From: Candidatus Gastranaerophilales bacterium
GTDB lineage: Bacteria; Cyanobacteriota; Vampirovibrionia; Gastranaerophilales; Gastranaerophilaceae
Reading direction: 5' to 3'
DNA length: 7,187 nt
Assembly (NCBI GenBank): GCA_947628355.1
Contig: CANQZO010000097.1
Span: 1 to 7,187, forward strand
The position numbers and the translations under genes are program-made. Shown one piece after another: positions 4,921 to 7,187 of the stretch. Positions within the stretch are counted from its first letter, which is position 1. Every line of letters starts with the position of its first letter. The notes beneath the pieces are model-generated. The model was not told where the DNA came from, made no database searches, and worked only from the letters and a program-made list of their open reading frames with translations.

Positions 4921-6290
4921 TGAATAAAGAAGTTTCTAAATTTTTCATAAAATATCAAAAAGATTGGTTAAATGACCATTCTCAAATTAAGCTTGCTTCA
5001 AAATCAAGACGTATAGGCTTTACGTGGATTCAATCTTTTGAAGATGTAAAAGATGTACTCAGCCTGAAAATAAGAAATAAACCTTGTGATGTATGGTATA
5101 CCTCGGCTGATATTTCGGCAGCAAAAGAATATATTAATTATTGCAAATTTTGGGCAAAAGCCTTTAATAAAGGGGTTGAAGATTTAGGCGAAATTATAAT
5201 TGATGAAGAAAAAGGCATTAAAGCTTTATCTTTGGAATTTGAAAATGGTGCAAGAATTAATGCAATATCGTCAAATCCATCGGCTTTCCGTTCAAAAGGC
5301 GGAAAAGTTGTTATTGATGAATTTGCGTTTCATAAAAATCCCGTTGAATTATGGAAAGCGGCAAGACCTGTTATTACTTGGGGTTATCCTCTGAGGATAA
5401 TATCCTCATTAAATGGCACAAATAACCTGTTTTATAAATTCATTGAAAAAATAAAAAAGGGTAAATTAAACTGGTCGCTGCATGAAGTTGATATTTATAA
5501 AGCCGTCAATGACGGGCTTGTTGACAAAATTTTCGGCAGAAAAACAACAAAACAAGAAAGAGAAGCTTGGCTTAACGATTTAAAAGAAAGCTGTGGAGAT
5601 GAAGTTACTTGGCAGCAGGAATTTTGCTGCATCGCAGTTGATGAAACAAGTTCATTTATCACTTATGACTTAATAAATACTTGCATTGAAGATACCCTTA
5701 TTGATGATTTATCCAAAATTTCAAATGATTTTTATTTAGGCTTTGACGTTGCCCGAAAAAAAGACCTTTCTGTTATAGCCGCATTGGAAAAAATGGGAGC
5801 TGTTTTTTATTTAAGAAAGAAATTTGAACTAAAAAATGTCAAATATGCAGAGCAAAAAACACTTGTAATGAAGCTTTTATCAAACCCGAAATGCCGTAAA
5901 CTTGCTATTGATGCAACGGGCATAGGCAATCAAATGGCGGAAGAATTAAAAGAAGAATTTGGTTCTCGAATGGTTGAACCGATAATGTTTGCACCGAGAA
6001 TTAAAGAAGAAATGGCTTATAAACTTTTATATGCGTTCCAAGACAGAAACATAAGATTTCCCGATGATGAAGATATAAAAAATGATATTCATTCTGTAAA
6101 AAGGCTGAATACAACCGCAAACGGCATTGTGAGGTTTGATGCAGACAGAAGCGAAACAGACGGACACGCTGACCGTTTTTGGGCATTTGCTCTTGCTATT
6201 TATGCAGGAACTAATCAACCATATCAAAAACCAGAAGTATTATATAAAAAAAACAATAATTATAAGTTTTTGACAATGAATTTAATTTAA
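4920..6290 (+). CDS. Large terminase subunit (Mu gp28-like packaging ATPase/nuclease)
   Basis: This complete 456-residue protein starts at the ATG at 4920, which overlaps the stop of the small terminase gene (TAATG). The ATPase domain shows an adenine-contacting YQKDWL (residues 12-17), an altered Walker A KSRRIGFTW (28-36), Walker B VVIDEF with Asp133 and Glu134, and a coupling-type ISSLNGTNN (161-169). The nuclease domain has the three acidic positions of an RNase H-like fold: Asp276 in LGFDVARKKDLS, Asp331 in AIDATGIGNQ and Asp418 in HADRFWAFA. All key residues are present, so the protein should be active. It pumps DNA into the procapsid through the portal and cuts the DNA when packaging ends. 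Mu-type enzymes package by a headful from inserted DNA and take host flanks along. The C-terminus after the nuclease is short. A 120-base gap follows before the portal. Confidence 0.93.
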   Translation: MNKEVSKFFIKYQKDWLNDHSQIKLASKSRRIGFTWIQSFEDVKDVLSLKIRNKPCDVWYTSADISAAKEYINYCKFWAKAFNKGVEDLGEIIIDEEKGIKALSLEFENGARINAISSNPSAFRSKGGKVVIDEFAFHKNPVELWKAARPVITWGYPLRIISSLNGTNNLFYKFIEKIKKGKLNWSLHEVDIYKAVNDGLVDKIFGRKTTKQEREAWLNDLKESCGDEVTWQQEFCCIAVDETSSFITYDLINTCIEDTLIDDLSKISNDFYLGFDVARKKDLSVIAALEKMGAVFYLRKKFELKNVKYAEQKTLVMKLLSNPKCRKLAIDATGIGNQMAEELKEEFGSRMVEPIMFAPRIKEEMAYKLLYAFQDRNIRFPDDEDIKNDIHSVKRLNTTANGIVRFDADRSETDGHADRFWAFALAIYAGTNQPYQKPEVLYKKNNNYKFLTMNLI

Positions 6291-6410
6291 AGGGCATAGG
6301 AGGCATTTTAAGAGGCTTTAATTAAATAAATGTAATTTTATATATAAACAAGTTAAAAAATTAAAATTAAAATGAGTTAAAAAGGATTTAAAACGGATGA
6401 AAGGCATAAT
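6291..6410 (+). promoter_or_regulatory. Terminase-portal gap with an orphan SD and a five-codon leader ORF
   Basis: This 120-base, very A/T-rich spacer interrupts an otherwise overlapping operon. A perfect AGGAGG (6298-6303) is not followed by any usable start; the first ATG beyond it (6330) reads ATG-TAA. A nine-base direct repeat AGTTAAAAA occurs at 6351-6359 and 6375-6383. Near the end, the ATG at 6397 encodes only MKGII, and its TGA overlaps the portal ATG (ATGA at 6411-6414), an arrangement suited to translational coupling. The portal's own SD would be AAAGG (6400-6404). No promoter or terminator stands out. Confidence 0.45.
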
Positions 6411-7187
6411 ATGATATTAGATTTTTTAAAGAAAACAAAAAACAAAATAAACGGCATAATAAATTTTTCAAAACAAAAATATTTATATGACGAATGGGCA
6501 ACAACAAAAACGGTTGAAGGCTTTTTTTCCGTTATCGATAAACTTCCAAACCCCGATATTGTATTAAAAAAAGCAGGTAAAAATATCAGCGTTTTAAGGA
6601 ACTTAGAAAATCATTATCAGGTAGGTTCAGGCATTGAGCAGAGAAAAGCAGGAACTCTAAGCTCAGAGTGGATATTAAAAGAAAATAACTCGGACAACAA
6701 GCATTTTGAATTGTATGATTATATATTTAAAAATATTGATATATATTCATTAATTAATAATATACTTGATACTCCGCTATATGGTTATGTTCCGATTGAA
6801 ATAATTTGGCAAAAAATAGGAGAGTATATTATTCCCGAAAAACTAACCGCCAAACCGCAAGAATGGTTTTATTTTAACGCAGACGGCGAATTTTTTTTTA
6901 AAGATAAAAATGAGGGCGGAAAAAAGTTGATTGATTTTAACTCTTATAAATTTTTGCTGCCAAGAAATAACCCCTCATACACTAACCCTTACGGCAAAGC
7001 CATTTTAAGCCGTTGTTTTTGGAACGTTGTTTTTATTAATGGCGGTATGGAATTTTGGGTAAAATTTACTGAAAAATATGGAATGCCGTTCACATACGGA
7101 AAATATGACCGTTCAATGACTGATAAAGAAAAAGAAGAATTCTTAAACGCACTTGTCAATATGGTGCAGGCAGCTGCAGCTGTTATT
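6411..7187 (+). CDS. Portal protein (Mu gp29-like, DUF935), N-terminal part, cut by window edge
   Basis: The frame is open from the ATG at 6411 to the right edge, 259 codons with no stop. The start MILDFLKKTKNKINGI follows AAAGG at a six-base spacing. Family signatures, recognised from memory, include QVGSGIEQRKAGTLSSEW (about residues 70-87), LDTPLYGYVPIEIIW (119-133), and the strong PYGKAILSRCFW then GGMEFWVKFTEKYGMPF run (193-227), which is typical of DUF935/Mu gp29 portals. The portal forms the ring at one capsid vertex through which terminase loads DNA and to which the neck and tail attach. Portal following large terminase matches the Mu order. About half of a usual DUF935 protein (roughly 500 residues) is visible. 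The five-codon leader ORF overlapping its start is unusual. Confidence 0.92.
   Translation, partial: MILDFLKKTKNKINGIINFSKQKYLYDEWATTKTVEGFFSVIDKLPNPDIVLKKAGKNISVLRNLENHYQVGSGIEQRKAGTLSSEWILKENNSDNKHFELYDYIFKNIDIYSLINNILDTPLYGYVPIEIIWQKIGEYIIPEKLTAKPQEWFYFNADGEFFFKDKNEGGKKLIDFNSYKFLLPRNNPSYTNPYGKAILSRCFWNVVFINGGMEFWVKFTEKYGMPFTYGKYDRSMTDKEKEEFLNALVNMVQAAAAVI

Noticed and set aside
5200..6227. Extra open frames within the large terminase gene on both strands
   Set aside because: They lie inside a gene whose ATPase and nuclease motifs are intact throughout, so they are frame shadows.
6270..6298. TTGACA at 6270-6275 as a -35 box for a portal promoter
   Set aside because: No TATAAT-like hexamer occurs 16-18 bases downstream (the sequence there is GGCATA), and the TTGACA lies inside the terminase coding end.
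1..7187. Search for tRNA, CRISPR, insertion sequence, Mu-type invertible segment or defence genes
   Set aside because: No cloverleaf, spaced direct-repeat array, transposase, recombinase or known defence motif was seen on either strand.

Overview
This 7.2 kb window lies inside a Mu-like (transposable-type, contractile-tailed) prophage or phage of an AT-rich bacterium. GC content is roughly one third by eye, and Shine-Dalgarno (SD) sites of the AGGAG/AAGGAG type precede most starts. The host cannot be named from the sequence. No host gene, tRNA, CRISPR array, insertion sequence or attachment site is visible, and both ends of the window cut through phage genes.

The layout is two divergent gene sets around an AT-rich control region at about 3775-3982. 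The minus-strand set reads leftward: a head-maturation protease with a nested scaffold start (3774-2791), a DUF2190-type capsid decoration protein (2790-2443), the major capsid protein (2425-1490), a 166-bp non-coding structured gap, a Mu gp36-like head/neck protein (1323-871), a Mu gp37-like protein (859-395) and the N-terminus of a contractile tail sheath protein (379 to the left edge). The plus-strand set reads rightward: a small membrane/coiled-coil protein (3983-4258), a short helical protein (4239-4508), a helix-turn-helix small terminase-like protein (4486-4920), the large terminase (4920-6290), a 120-bp gap with leader-like elements, and a Mu gp29-like (DUF935) portal running off the right edge (6411-7187).

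Together these genes make and fill a procapsid. Scaffold and protease guide and mature the capsid shell, the decoration protein stabilises it, the portal and terminase load DNA, gp36/gp37 join head to tail, and the sheath gives a contractile tail. Gene content and local order follow phage Mu. However, the capsid-tail block points away from the packaging block, whereas in Mu all late genes are co-oriented. Mu gp35- and gp38-type genes are not seen between capsid and sheath.

I found no clear evidence of a wholly new system. The most useful leads are the split, divergent late region with its palindromic promoter zone, the nested scaffold start, the structured capsid-gp36 gap with an open frame continuing past the capsid amber stop, and small start-stop or leader ORFs ahead of two plus-strand genes.
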